DNA of 37,238 nt from RGIG8244 sp045592785 (GTDB lineage: Bacteria > Verrucomicrobiota > Lentisphaeria > Victivallales > UBA1829): the NCBI GenBank assembly GCA_045592785.1, contig JAZNVL010000008.1, positions 1-37,238 of the forward strand. The letters run 5' to 3'. This document shows positions 23,668 through 31,794 of this stretch, in pieces. The translations under genes and the position numbers were made by a program. The notes beneath the pieces were generated by a model that was not told where the DNA came from, did not search any database, and saw only the letters and a list, made by a program, of their open reading frames with translations. The first letter of the stretch is position 1, and each line of letters starts with the position of its first letter.

Positions 23668-24350
23668 GGTTTCTTTTCCTCCTGATCGTGGCTGATCTCC
23701 GTCAAAGCCGTTTCCACACGCTGACGCCATGTTTCCATTTCCTCATCGGTAAGGTTCTGCGGAATGTGGATCTCTTTGCCCATGACAAGGGTGATCTTTG
23801 CCCAGGGTTTCGGGATCTGGAAGCCGTCCCAGCTCTTCAAGGACCAATAACTGGAATAATTTACTGCGATCGGGATAATGGGTGCGCCCAGAGAACTCGC
23901 CACATGGATCGGACCTTTGCTCATGTGATACTTGGGTCCCCGGGGACCATCCGGCGTGAAACTGATCAGGCAACCGTTTTTCAGGTTCTTCATGGCACCG
24001 TGAAGGACTTGTACGGCTTTCCGTGAACTGGAACCGCGCACGGAGCGCACCCCGAACAGCGACACCAGGTCCGCAATGTATTGTCCGTCACGGGAAGCAC
24101 TGATCACTGCCACGGTACGCTTCCGGACTTTTTTCGGGAACATGGCGGGGAAAAACAGGAGCCGGTTATGCCACAGGACGGTGACAGCCACCGGGGCTTC
24201 GTCGCTGTAAGTATACTTATCGACCAGCCCATCGGGGTCGATATCTTCGTGGCGCATCACATGGCGCAAAGTCAGCAGGATCTTACAGGGGAGCCAATAG
24301 ATCCAGGTGGGAAATTTCTTGATTTGACGGAATCGTTCTTTCAGTGTCAT
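23664..24350 (-). CDS. DUF374-type lysophospholipid acyltransferase
   Basis: The 228-residue membrane-associated protein has LWHNRLLFFP, SASRDGQYIADLVSLFG and SFTPDGPRGPKYHMSKG. These match the DUF374 branch of the PlsC/LpxL acyltransferase superfamily; FTPDGPRGP takes the place of the FPEGTRS motif. It probably transfers an acyl chain to a lipid or lipid A precursor; the exact acceptor is unknown. An N-terminal hydrophobic stretch (WIYWLPCKILLTL) could anchor it. It overlaps nth upstream and cinA downstream by 4 bp each, so it is embedded in a DNA-repair operon without obvious functional reason. Confidence 0.85.
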   Translation of the reverse strand: MTLKERFRQIKKFPTWIYWLPCKILLTLRHVMRHEDIDPDGLVDKYTYSDEAPVAVTVLWHNRLLFFPAMFPKKVRKRTVAVISASRDGQYIADLVSLFGVRSVRGSSSRKAVQVLHGAMKNLKNGCLISFTPDGPRGPKYHMSKGPIHVASSLGAPIIPIAVNYSSYWSLKSWDGFQIPKPWAKITLVMGKEIHIPQNLTDEEMETWRQRVETALTEISHDQEEKKP

Positions 24351-24991
24351 TTTTTATTCTTCTCCTTTCCGGAACACAATCCGGAGATTTCACAGTTTTC
24401 ACAGTCCGGACGACGCGCCGGACACCTTGTCCGCCCGTGTACGATAAGCAGATGAGAAAAATCCGCCCAGAGTTCCGGCGCCAACGCACTGCACAGATCC
24501 GCTTCCACTTTCACGGGATCGGTATGGCGGCTCATGCCGGTACGGGCAGAAAGACGCAGAACATGCGTATCCACAGGCAACCCCGGTATTCCCAGTGCAT
24601 CCCCCAGAACCACATTGGCCGTCTTGCGCCCCACGCCTGGAAGCCGGGTCAGTTCTTCCATGGTAAGAGGGACCTCCCCATTGAATTCCGTGACCAGCAT
24701 GAGCGCCATATCCCGGAGGTACTTCGCCTTTGCATGATAAAAACCGCAAGGATGAAGCAGTCTTTCCAGTTCCGTCATATCCGCCCGGGACATTGCGACG
24801 GCATCGGGATAACGCTGAAATAATGCCGGTGTTACCATATTCACTTTTTTGTCTGTGCATTGTGCAGAAAGGATCACGGCACACAACAGCTGAAACGGGG
24901 TCCCGTGATCAAGAAAACACTTCTGCGGTCCGTAAACGGACAACAGGATCTTCTGTACCGAGCGTATTTTTTCTTTCTGTTTTGCAGTCAT
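24347..24991 (-). CDS. nth: Endonuclease III (DNA glycosylase/AP lyase)
   Basis: This 214-residue enzyme removes oxidised pyrimidines and nicks the abasic site. The helix-hairpin-helix is LPGVGRKTANVVLG with catalytic Lys123; the catalytic Asp141 is in PVDTHVLRLS. The 4Fe-4S loop has C190, C197, C200 and C206 with the classical C-X6-C-X2-C-X5-C spacing. It is first in the nth-acyltransferase-cinA-uvrC operon, with a promoter at 25019-25046 in the short gap after dprA. The stop overlaps the following ATG (ATGA). Confidence 0.97.
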   Translation of the reverse strand: MTAKQKEKIRSVQKILLSVYGPQKCFLDHGTPFQLLCAVILSAQCTDKKVNMVTPALFQRYPDAVAMSRADMTELERLLHPCGFYHAKAKYLRDMALMLVTEFNGEVPLTMEELTRLPGVGRKTANVVLGDALGIPGLPVDTHVLRLSARTGMSRHTDPVKVEADLCSALAPELWADFSHLLIVHGRTRCPARRPDCENCEISGLCSGKEKNKK

Positions 24992-25018
24992 AAATTCTCC
25001 AGACGTATCAAATATGGA

Positions 25019-25046
25019 AATATAGCGTTTTTTCTGAAAAAAGCAA
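25019..25046 (-). promoter_or_regulatory. Promoter of the nth-cinA-uvrC operon
   Basis: Minus strand: TTGCTT (25041-25046), 16 nt spacer, TATATT (25019-25024). Confidence 0.65.
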
Positions 25047-25081
25047 GACGGAAACGGGAAAAATACGGCAAAAGTAACCGT

Positions 25082-26215
25082 TTAACGGATACGCTGGTAA
25101 TTTCCGTTGGGTAATTTTTTGATCCGGCACAGGATCTCAAGCGCGATCGCAGATGCCATCACATCCGCAGGCGGAAGGTCCGTCTGTATGGATATCTGCT
25201 CCACCGAAAGAGAATCCTCTTTGCGCAGCACATCCAGGATCTTCTGTTCGTTTTCGGAAACCGGATCAAACAGCAGGTCATCCGTCTGGTATTCGCCCTC
25301 CTCTTCCCGGAACGTGGCGGCATGACTGCTCATACCCGGCAGAAATTCAAATTCCTCCAGTACATGATCAAAGTTTTCCACAAGAACGGCTCCCTTCCGG
25401 ATCAGTTCGTTACACCCGTTGGAACCGGCGGCATCCGCTTCCCCCGGAACCGCAAAGAGATGTTTGCCCTGTTCCAGTGCCTGCGCCGCCGTGATGAGCG
25501 AACCGCTGTTGATCCCCGCTTCCACCACGATCGTACCCAGTGTCAAGCCGGATATGATCCGGTTCCGCATGGGAAACGAATGACGGGTCGGTGCGAAAGT
25601 CATGGGGAATTCCGTGATAACAGCTCCGCCCGCCGCAATGATGTCACGGGCAAGCGGAATATTTTCCTGGGGATGGAACCGGGCAAGTCCGCCGCCCAGT
25701 ACGCCGATGGTCTTTCCGCCGGCATCCACCGTGGCACGATGGACGATGGTATCGACCCCGACCGCCAGACCACTGACCGTCACCCAGTTGGCATACGCCG
25801 CCGATTCCGCCAGATGACGCGCCATTTTTGCGCCGTAGATGGAAGTATTGCGTGTTCCCACCATGGCAATGGCGTGGGTATTGAGTTCTGCGGGCAGTTT
25901 ACCCCGGATGTAAAGGCATAACGGCGGATCATGGATCTCCCGCAAGGCAGCGGGATATTCTTCATCGGCGAGCGTGAGGAGCTGCACGCCTGCCGTTTCC
26001 GCCATTTCCATTTCGTGTTCAAACGGAACATGTTTCTCCCATTGCGCGATCCGTTCTGCAAGACTTTCGCTGATCCCGCGGATCCGGGAGAGTTCCTCTG
26101 CGGATTGTTCAAAGATCCCGGCGGGCGATCCGCAGAATTCGATCAGGGCAGCCGTACGCGCCGGGCCGATCCCGTTCAGCATATTCAATATGATATACGC
26201 TTCACGGTCAGTCAC
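25082..26215 (-). CDS. dprA: DNA-processing protein DprA
   Basis: DprA binds incoming single-stranded DNA and loads RecA during natural transformation. The 377-residue protein has an N-terminal SAM/helix-hairpin-helix part (LNMLNGIGPARTAALIEF). The central Rossmann-like domain shows AMVGTRNTSIYGAKMA, VSGLAVGVDTIVHRA, SFPMRNRIISGLT and AGINSGSLITAAQALEQGK. A C-terminal winged-helix domain starts near 310 (ILDVLRKEDSLSVEQIS). Its start overlaps aroB by 8 bp. It is the last gene of hisA-plsC-aroB-dprA. Competence pilus genes are not in this window, but pseudopilins are at its left end. Confidence 0.96.
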   Translation of the reverse strand: MTDREAYIILNMLNGIGPARTAALIEFCGSPAGIFEQSAEELSRIRGISESLAERIAQWEKHVPFEHEMEMAETAGVQLLTLADEEYPAALREIHDPPLCLYIRGKLPAELNTHAIAMVGTRNTSIYGAKMARHLAESAAYANWVTVSGLAVGVDTIVHRATVDAGGKTIGVLGGGLARFHPQENIPLARDIIAAGGAVITEFPMTFAPTRHSFPMRNRIISGLTLGTIVVEAGINSGSLITAAQALEQGKHLFAVPGEADAAGSNGCNELIRKGAVLVENFDHVLEEFEFLPGMSSHAATFREEEGEYQTDDLLFDPVSENEQKILDVLRKEDSLSVEQISIQTDLPPADVMASAIALEILCRIKKLPNGNYQRIR

Positions 26216-27323
26216 AATTCGCTCCGATGGCTGTCAGGATGAAGTCTTCCGGAATATCTTCCATCACATCCGCACGTCCGATGCTCCGGGGGAGGACCAG
26301 ACGGAGTTTTCCGTTCCGGTTTTTCTTGTCACCGCGCATGGCTTCCAGAATGTCCGCGGGGGAAAGTCCCTGACAGGAAACGGGCAGTCCGAACGCGTTC
26401 AGAAGTTCTTTGCATTTCGCGGCTTCCTCCGCCTTCATGATATGCAGATTGACGGAAAGGGTACACGCCATGACCATTCCAATGGAAACGGCATCGCCGT
26501 GCGACATGGTGAAGTTCCGCAGTTTCTCCATGGCATGACCGAAGGAATGACCGAAATTCAACAGCGCACGCCGTCCGCTTTCCCGTTCGTCGTCGGAAAC
26601 CACCGCGGCTTTCAAACGGCATGACCGGGCGACCTGATGTGCGGTCTGGGGCAGGTCCGTAAGTCCCAGCAGGGAATCCACGGTTTCCGTGAGCAGCTGG
26701 AAGAGATCGGGATCAAAAAGGATGGCGTGCTTGATGAGTTCCGCACAGCCGCACCGCATTTCAGAAAGGGGGAGTGTTTTCAGCATGGCGACATCCATCA
26801 GCACGGCTTTCGGCTGCCAGAATGTGCCGATCAGATTCTTCCCTTCGGGCAGATCGGCTCCGGTTTTCCCGCCGATCCCGGCATCGATCATCGCCAGCAG
26901 AGAAGTGGGCAGCGAAATAAAATCGATCCCGCGCATATAAATGGAGGCGGCAAATCCCGCCATGTCACTGGTCACGCCGCCGCCCAGAGAAAAGATCATG
27001 GAATGACGGTCCAATCCGCATTGGGCAGCTTTCCGGCAAATGGCTTCCACCGTGCCGAACGTCTTGGCTTCTTCACCGGCGGGGAACGTGTAAATATCCG
27101 CAGAGACCGCGCCCGCCGCTTTCAGCTGGGCAAGGATCCGTTCCCCATACAGAGATGCCAGATGGGAGTCCGCCACCAGCAACACCTTGCGGTCCTGCAC
27201 ATGACGGCTGAGCAATGTTCCGGCGGGCGACTCTGTCTCCGTAAGCAGACCGGGTGCGATGTAAACCGTATAAGTGCGGGTGCCGAGATTGACCTGCACC
27301 TGTTCCGCACGTTCGATCATCAT
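26208..27323 (-). CDS. aroB: 3-dehydroquinate synthase
   Basis: AroB makes 3-dehydroquinate from DAHP, the second step of the shikimate pathway. The 371-residue protein has FPAGEEAKTFGTVEAICRKA, SLGGGVTSDMAGFAASIYMRG (NAD loop), TSLLAMIDAGIGGKTG, FWQPKAVLMD, and metal-binding residues in RCGCAELIKHAI, LNFGHSFGHAME and MSHGDAVSIG. Two adjacent ATGs exist (27323 and 27320). The first forms an ATGA overlap with the upstream plsC-like stop and lies 7 nt from GGGAG, so it is preferred. Other shikimate genes are not nearby. Confidence 0.97.
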   Translation of the reverse strand: MMIERAEQVQVNLGTRTYTVYIAPGLLTETESPAGTLLSRHVQDRKVLLVADSHLASLYGERILAQLKAAGAVSADIYTFPAGEEAKTFGTVEAICRKAAQCGLDRHSMIFSLGGGVTSDMAGFAASIYMRGIDFISLPTSLLAMIDAGIGGKTGADLPEGKNLIGTFWQPKAVLMDVAMLKTLPLSEMRCGCAELIKHAILFDPDLFQLLTETVDSLLGLTDLPQTAHQVARSCRLKAAVVSDDERESGRRALLNFGHSFGHAMEKLRNFTMSHGDAVSIGMVMACTLSVNLHIMKAEEAAKCKELLNAFGLPVSCQGLSPADILEAMRGDKKNRNGKLRLVLPRSIGRADVMEDIPEDFILTAIGANCD

Positions 27324-28156
27324 TCTTTTTCTCCCGGGGAAGTACGGCGGACTTCACAGCCCCATTCCGTCAGACGTCCGGCGATGAAATCCACCACCTT
27401 CTGCTGTTCTTCCTTGCCGGATCCTTCCACACGGAAGGGTTCGCCGAACTCAAACCATACAGGCCGATTCCGACGGACCGGCCCCAGGTCTTTCAGCCAT
27501 TTCCCGTTTTCCAGGAAGTCCGTCCGGAGTGCCAGCGGGAGTACAGGAACACCGGCATGTTTGGCAAGTTTCACCCCGATGGTATTGAAATGTTCCTCAT
27601 CGAACACAGCAGACCGGCTTGACTGGGGGAAAATGATCACGCTCACACCGTCTTTCAGACGTTTTTTGCCTTCCTGCATCACATGTTTGAAGTCATCTCT
27701 GGGATTGGCTCTGCCCACTGCAATACAGCCGAGACGGCGCATGATATTACCGAAGAACGGCACATGGAACAGAGATTCTTTGATCACGAAACAGAAGGGC
27801 ATCCGGGGACGCAGGAATGCGTGCAGCACTGCCGTTTCCAGCAGACTCATGTGATTGCCGATCACCACCGCAGGACCGTTGGTCTTATTAGCGTTGTTCA
27901 ATCCGCGCAGATGGACCCGTCCGCCGCAGCTTTCCACGATCCGCAGGTTGTCAAGAGAGTTCCGTGTCTGGGGCTCGCCATTGAACGAGGTATGCTTTGC
28001 CAGCCATCCGGACCGGCAGAAGACGAAGAAATTCCGCAGGTAGAAGGAAAGTCTGGTTCCCAGGAAAACGTATTCCCAGATACTGCGTCTTGTATTTTCC
28101 GGGGTATCGTAGGAATCTCCGGGAAACGGATTGAAATCAGGAATATCTTCAGGCAT
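27320..28156 (-). CDS. 1-acyl-glycerol-3-phosphate acyltransferase (PlsC-like)
   Basis: The ATG at 28156 gives 278 residues; it has GAAGGAG 7 nt upstream and overlaps hisA by 8 bp, so the longer frame from 28192 is rejected. Acyltransferase motif I is GNHMSLLETAVL, i.e. HX4E instead of the usual HX4D. Motif III-like IIFPQSSRS takes the place of FPEGTRS, and VPVLPLALRTDF fits motif IV. These changes recur in a PlsC subgroup, so activity is probable but the acceptor lipid is uncertain. Hydrophobic segments near the N-terminus suggest membrane association. It sits between hisA and aroB in an overlapping operon. Confidence 0.85.
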   Translation of the reverse strand: MPEDIPDFNPFPGDSYDTPENTRRSIWEYVFLGTRLSFYLRNFFVFCRSGWLAKHTSFNGEPQTRNSLDNLRIVESCGGRVHLRGLNNANKTNGPAVVIGNHMSLLETAVLHAFLRPRMPFCFVIKESLFHVPFFGNIMRRLGCIAVGRANPRDDFKHVMQEGKKRLKDGVSVIIFPQSSRSAVFDEEHFNTIGVKLAKHAGVPVLPLALRTDFLENGKWLKDLGPVRRNRPVWFEFGEPFRVEGSGKEEQQKVVDFIAGRLTEWGCEVRRTSPGEKE

Positions 28157-28892
28157 GACAAGCTCCTTCCGCTGCTTTATTGAGTTCGGCAAGTGTCACG
28201 CGTCCATCGTAAAGGGCTTTCCCCACAATGACACCTTCCAGATTGTTCAAACCGAACGAGGCAAACTTTGCCACATCTTCCACCGTGGAGATCCCGCCGG
28301 ATGCCACAATGGAGCAGTCAGGCAGCATTTCACAGAGTTCCCTGATCGCGTTGAAATTGGGACCGGTCAGCGTACCATCGGTGGCGATGTCCGTGAAAAT
28401 GATCCGGTTCACACCCAGAAGATACATGTTTTTTGCCAGGACCTGGGCAGAAACTTCACTGGTCTCCAGCCAGCCGCGGAGCGCGACTTTCCCGTTCTTT
28501 GCATCGATTCCGGCAACCACGCGGTCCGCCCCGAATTCACGGATGAAGTCTTCCACGATCTTCGGGGATTCACAGGCGGCTGTTCCCAGGATCACCCGGC
28601 TGACACCCAGCTCAAATGCGGCTTCGGCATCCGCAAGAGTACGGATCCCGCCGCCCAATTCGCAGGGGATCGACACCCGTCCGCAGATGGAACGGATCGC
28701 TTCTCCGTTCACGACTTTTCCTTCTTTTGCGCCATCCAGGTCCACCAGATGCAGGAATTTCCCGCCTTGGGCTTCCCATTGCGCTGCCTGATCCGCAGGA
28801 CTGTCACTGTACACTGTTTCCCGGGCATAATCGCCCTGGAACAACCGGACGCAGCGTCCGCCGCGCAAATCAATTGCCGGTAAAATAATCAT
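28149..28892 (-). CDS. hisA: Phosphoribosylformimino-5-aminoimidazole carboxamide ribotide isomerase
   Basis: HisA catalyses the Amadori rearrangement that is step four of histidine synthesis. The 247-residue beta/alpha barrel shows MIILPAIDLRGGRCVRLFQG with catalytic Asp8, the second catalytic Asp130 in VVAGIDAKNG, and phosphate-binding GGGIRTLADA and VASGGISTVED. PriA-type bifunctionality cannot be excluded by eye. hisF and other his genes are absent here. It heads the hisA-plsC-aroB-dprA operon and has a ~130 nt leader. Confidence 0.96.
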   Translation of the reverse strand: MIILPAIDLRGGRCVRLFQGDYARETVYSDSPADQAAQWEAQGGKFLHLVDLDGAKEGKVVNGEAIRSICGRVSIPCELGGGIRTLADAEAAFELGVSRVILGTAACESPKIVEDFIREFGADRVVAGIDAKNGKVALRGWLETSEVSAQVLAKNMYLLGVNRIIFTDIATDGTLTGPNFNAIRELCEMLPDCSIVASGGISTVEDVAKFASFGLNNLEGVIVGKALYDGRVTLAELNKAAEGACHA

Positions 28893-29020
28893 ACTCTCTG
28901 TTCTCCATTCTATAAAGTGGTCACCAGTTTTTCCTGCGGGATCGGGAACGATCGTTCACTGCCATCATCCTGTGTTCCGGACACCCTGAAAAACAAGGTT
29001 CATACTCTAAAAGTATACAT
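28893..29020 (-). promoter_or_regulatory. hisA leader with possible RNA structure
   Basis: The expected transcript begins near 29020. CCGGA (29025-29021) and TCCGG (28980-28976) can close a region holding two small hairpins (ATACT/AGTAT and CCTTG/CAGG). A perfect 12-bp palindrome GAACGATCGTTC lies at 28946-28957. No known riboswitch or T-box was matched. The closing helix starts at the predicted start site, so its presence in RNA is uncertain. Confidence 0.35.
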
Positions 29021-29026
29021 TCCGGT

Positions 29027-29055
29027 AATATAGCACAAGTTTTGCACTTTTGCAA
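29027..29055 (-). promoter_or_regulatory. Promoter of the hisA-dprA operon
   Basis: Minus strand: TTGCAA (29050-29055), 17 nt spacer ending TGC, TATATT (29027-29032). Confidence 0.65.
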
Positions 29056-29102
29056 CATGAAAAAAATGTTTTTGGGGATTTTAGAGGGGGATTTAAAATA
29101 AA

Positions 29103-29177
29103 TGGAGCGGGCGAAGGGGGTCGAACCCTCGACAATCACGTTGGCAACGTGATGCTCTACCACTGAGCTACGCCCGC
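29103..29177 (-). tRNA. tRNA-Gly (anticodon GCC)
   Basis: The cloverleaf is complete on the minus strand: acceptor GCGGGCG/CGCCCGC, D arm GCTC...GAGC, anticodon stem TCACG/CGTGA with loop TTGCCAA (anticodon GCC), and T arm GAGGG-TTCGACC-CCCTT. The discriminator is T and CCA is encoded (29105-29103). Confidence 0.97.
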
Positions 29178-29198
29178 TTATCATCTTTGACTTGCTAT

Positions 29199-29226
29199 AA
29201 TGTACTATACTTTTTCAAAATTGCAA
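29199..29226 (-). promoter_or_regulatory. Promoter of tRNA-Gly
   Basis: Minus strand: TTGCAA (29221-29226), 16 nt spacer, TACATT (29199-29204), with a start near 29192, about 15 nt upstream of the mature tRNA. Confidence 0.55.
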
Positions 29227-29284
29227 GTCAGAATTGAAAAATTTTTCGATTTTTTATTCTTTCCCCCTCCGTTTTCATGCCGGA

Positions 29285-30532
29285 TCAGGGAAGAAACGGC
29301 TGGATCCAGGCACACTCGTTCGCCGGATAGAACAGGGGATTATCGATCCTGCCCGGACGATCCGAATAAACGACGGCACGGACATACAGATCGTCTTCCG
29401 CCATGGTGTAGGAGCCTTCGGCACCTTCCACGGTTTTCACGGTCTGACCGATGCCTTCCGGGATCACGGTCAATCTGCGGGAGAATTTTCCTTCCGGGTC
29501 GATATATTCCTCTTTCCGGATCGTACGGTCGAAGTCACGTTTCGTCGTAATGAACTCAATATGATACTTCAAACCGGGTTCCGTCTGTGCCTTCACGGTA
29601 AGCGTACGGGTCGCCTTGTCAAACTCGATGGAATCCATCAGCACGCCGCAGCTGGCATAGAAATCGCCGCGGAGAATCGCATCACCGATGGCATCCGGCG
29701 TAAATTTATCCGGACAGTTCACCATGACGAAGCCGGTTCCATAATATCCATTCTTCCGCTTGAAATCGTCACTGTAAAAATGCGCATCGTCCGTCGCGGT
29801 GGCATAAACGATATCCTGTCCACGGTCGATCCGGTGGGCAAGGACAAAGTCCCAATACTGCCGGGGTGTCATGATAGGCGCGGCGGGCGCATTCCGATCC
29901 CGGTCACTGTTGCAAACCTCCATCACGCGGATCGTGGTATGATCCAGCAGCAGTTGCGGGTCAACATCCCAATACAGCCAGAAGGGATGGTTCAGCATGA
30001 GATAGGTTGTTCCGGTTGCTTTTTCCGCGGCTTTTTCGTACGCATTGACCATGGCATCAAAAAGCTCGTTGACGTTGGGATACTTCGGGAAGGAGAAATG
30101 TTCTTCCAGGTTGAAGCAGTTCATGTGACACTGGATCTCTCTTCCGCCGTATTCTTCATTGGGGGCAGTCAGCGTGATTTCTTCCCCGCCGATAAGCAGA
30201 AATTCATTTTCCCGCTGAAAATGTTTCCGGAGTTCCTCCATAGTACGAAGCCGGACATAGTGATGGAATCCCACATGGCGCATCGGGGAAAGACCGGGCA
30301 CAGCTTCCTGTGTACGATCCCATTCTTCATAAGTCAGCATCTGGGGCCAGACATCGGGATTAAACCGGGCCTCGATCCAGAGGTCATCGTAATTCTGCAG
30401 TGTGTTGTGATCGGTGAGACAGACAAAGTCATACCCGTCATCCAGATAAGACTTGATTGCCATTTCCGGCAGACTTCTGCCGTCTGACCACAGTGTATGA
30501 CAATGCAGTGAACCTTTCTTCCAATTACTCAT
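29285..30532 (-). CDS. PHP-domain phosphoesterase-like protein
   Basis: The ATG at 30532 (AAGGA upstream) gives 415 residues beginning MSNWKKGSLHCHTLWSDG. HCHTxxSDG is motif 1 of the PHP metallo-phosphoesterase family; CLTDHN is motif 2, GGEEITL and CHMN are further metal-ligand candidates, and LNHPFW and ATDDAHF complete the site. Related proteins (CehA/McbA type) hydrolyse phosphate or phosphonate esters and carbamates. No signal peptide is seen, so it should be cytoplasmic. Substrate is unknown. The ~100 residues at the C-terminus (from about 310) look like an added beta-sandwich. It is monocistronic with its own promoter. Confidence 0.82.
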   Translation of the reverse strand: MSNWKKGSLHCHTLWSDGRSLPEMAIKSYLDDGYDFVCLTDHNTLQNYDDLWIEARFNPDVWPQMLTYEEWDRTQEAVPGLSPMRHVGFHHYVRLRTMEELRKHFQRENEFLLIGGEEITLTAPNEEYGGREIQCHMNCFNLEEHFSFPKYPNVNELFDAMVNAYEKAAEKATGTTYLMLNHPFWLYWDVDPQLLLDHTTIRVMEVCNSDRDRNAPAAPIMTPRQYWDFVLAHRIDRGQDIVYATATDDAHFYSDDFKRKNGYYGTGFVMVNCPDKFTPDAIGDAILRGDFYASCGVLMDSIEFDKATRTLTVKAQTEPGLKYHIEFITTKRDFDRTIRKEEYIDPEGKFSRRLTVIPEGIGQTVKTVEGAEGSYTMAEDDLYVRAVVYSDRPGRIDNPLFYPANECAWIQPFLP

Positions 30533-30571
30533 GATACAATTCCTTATGTTGTTTATCATTGAATTGGAAAT

Positions 30572-30600
30572 AATTTAACCGCAAAAAACGGGCTTTTCAA
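30572..30600 (-). promoter_or_regulatory. Promoter of the PHP-domain gene
   Basis: Minus strand: TTGAAA (30595-30600), 17 nt spacer, TAAATT (30572-30577). Confidence 0.5.
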
Positions 30601-30639
30601 GTCATAACATCATCAAAATTGAAAAAATTTTGCCGTTTT

Positions 30640-30996
30640 TCAAGCCGGAACGCCGATCTTTTTCTTTCTGCCCGTCGCAGGATCGATACATACGAACACC
30701 ATGGAAGTGGTCAGGATCTCTTCATCATTCACCCGGACGACTACCTCGAACCCGACGGAGGACTCCCGGACTTCCGGGTTCCGCACATAAAATTTGACCA
30801 CGGAATTCAGTTTTGCCGGCTTGTGAAAGATGGTCTCCCCGATCTTCCAGGTGACGAAACACTCTTTGTAGGTGTTGAAAACATACAGCGCACCCGCTTC
30901 ATCCAGCCAGTCAAGCATACGTCCGCCGTACAGATTTTTGTTGGATCCCAGATCGAATTGTTTCACAAAATGAGATGTAATAAGTTCTTCGTTCAT
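30640..30996 (-). CDS. Hotdog-fold acyl-CoA thioesterase
   Basis: The 118-residue protein resembles the YciA/BFIT group of hotdog thioesterases: NLYGGRMLDWLDEAGALYVF corresponds to the N-G-G-x-L-x-W-x-D active-site helix, followed by CFVTWKIGETIFHKPAK. It probably hydrolyses acyl-CoA in the cytoplasm. A strong GGGGAGGGG ribosome site precedes the ATG, 12 bp after the unknown gene. It is the last gene of the eight-gene riboflavin/ftsY operon, to which it has no obvious functional link. Confidence 0.85.
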   Translation of the reverse strand: MNEELITSHFVKQFDLGSNKNLYGGRMLDWLDEAGALYVFNTYKECFVTWKIGETIFHKPAKLNSVVKFYVRNPEVRESSVGFEVVVRVNDEEILTTSMVFVCIDPATGRKKKIGVPA

Positions 30997-31008
30997 TGTC
31001 CCCTCCCC

Positions 31009-31794
31009 TTATTCATTCAAAAAGATTTCAGCGATCTTATCCCATGCGCCTGCTTCCGGTAACGCCATCTGACGTCGCGAGATCGGTGCCAGCAGATACG
31101 GGCCGCAGAAACCGCGCCGTTCCAGACGCCGCAGCCAGGGTTCCAGATGTTCTTTCCGGATCCGGCAGCCGCTGTCGGCATCGTATATGAACGTCACGGA
31201 CCGGACCTCAAACACGAGCAGGTCCGCCGTCTGCGTGATCACACGTTCCGGTTCTTCCAGTTCGTAAGGATGCACATCCAGACGCAGTTTCACCTGTCCG
31301 ATCAGGGTACGGCGCAGAAAACGGTTCATTTCCGATGGAGAAAAACGGGACGGGACACGGTACGGAAGCAGCAGGGTCTGTTTCGTCCGGTAAAGTACCG
31401 GTGCCAGCAGTAACAGGATCCCCCGTACTGCATCCTCTGCAGCCGGGTCGGTCAGGATCTCTTCCATGCCGAAATCCAGGGAGACCGTATTCACGCCGTT
31501 CTGCCACAATTTTTCACACAATGCGCCACATTCACAGGCAAATTCCCTGCGGTGTTTTTCGGGAGCCGTCACAATGGCACGGCATACCTGCGGATCCATG
31601 ATCGAACCGCAATGCAGAACGGGATATTTCTTTTTCTCGTGGGATGCGGCATATTTTTTCTCGCCGAGCCAGGAATCCATCGGCAGTTCCGCCCCGGAAA
31701 AATGCCCGATCGCGGCAAAGTCCCGGATCTCTGCGGAGGGAATGTTCATCCGCCCCAATGCCATCCCGAAATGCCGTTCCGCCGCCCGTTTCAT
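31009..31794 (-). CDS. Unknown protein inside the riboflavin operon (possible TIM-barrel)
   Basis: This 261-residue protein is not recognised. It has no signal peptide or membrane span. The order of hydrophobic strands and helices is compatible with a TIM barrel of the sugar-phosphate isomerase kind (for example VNTVSLDFGMEEIL, TLLLPYRVPSRFS, VKLRLDVHPYEL, ADLLVFEVRSVTFIYDADSG, CGPYLLAPISRRQ). Asp, His and Glu lie at several strand ends, but I would not name the family. Its ATG overlaps the ribE stop by 4 bp (ATGA), so it is translated with riboflavin synthase. A part in flavin metabolism, for instance the phosphatase step missing here, is only a hypothesis. Confidence 0.75.
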   Translation of the reverse strand: MKRAAERHFGMALGRMNIPSAEIRDFAAIGHFSGAELPMDSWLGEKKYAASHEKKKYPVLHCGSIMDPQVCRAIVTAPEKHRREFACECGALCEKLWQNGVNTVSLDFGMEEILTDPAAEDAVRGILLLLAPVLYRTKQTLLLPYRVPSRFSPSEMNRFLRRTLIGQVKLRLDVHPYELEEPERVITQTADLLVFEVRSVTFIYDADSGCRIRKEHLEPWLRRLERRGFCGPYLLAPISRRQMALPEAGAWDKIAEIFLNE

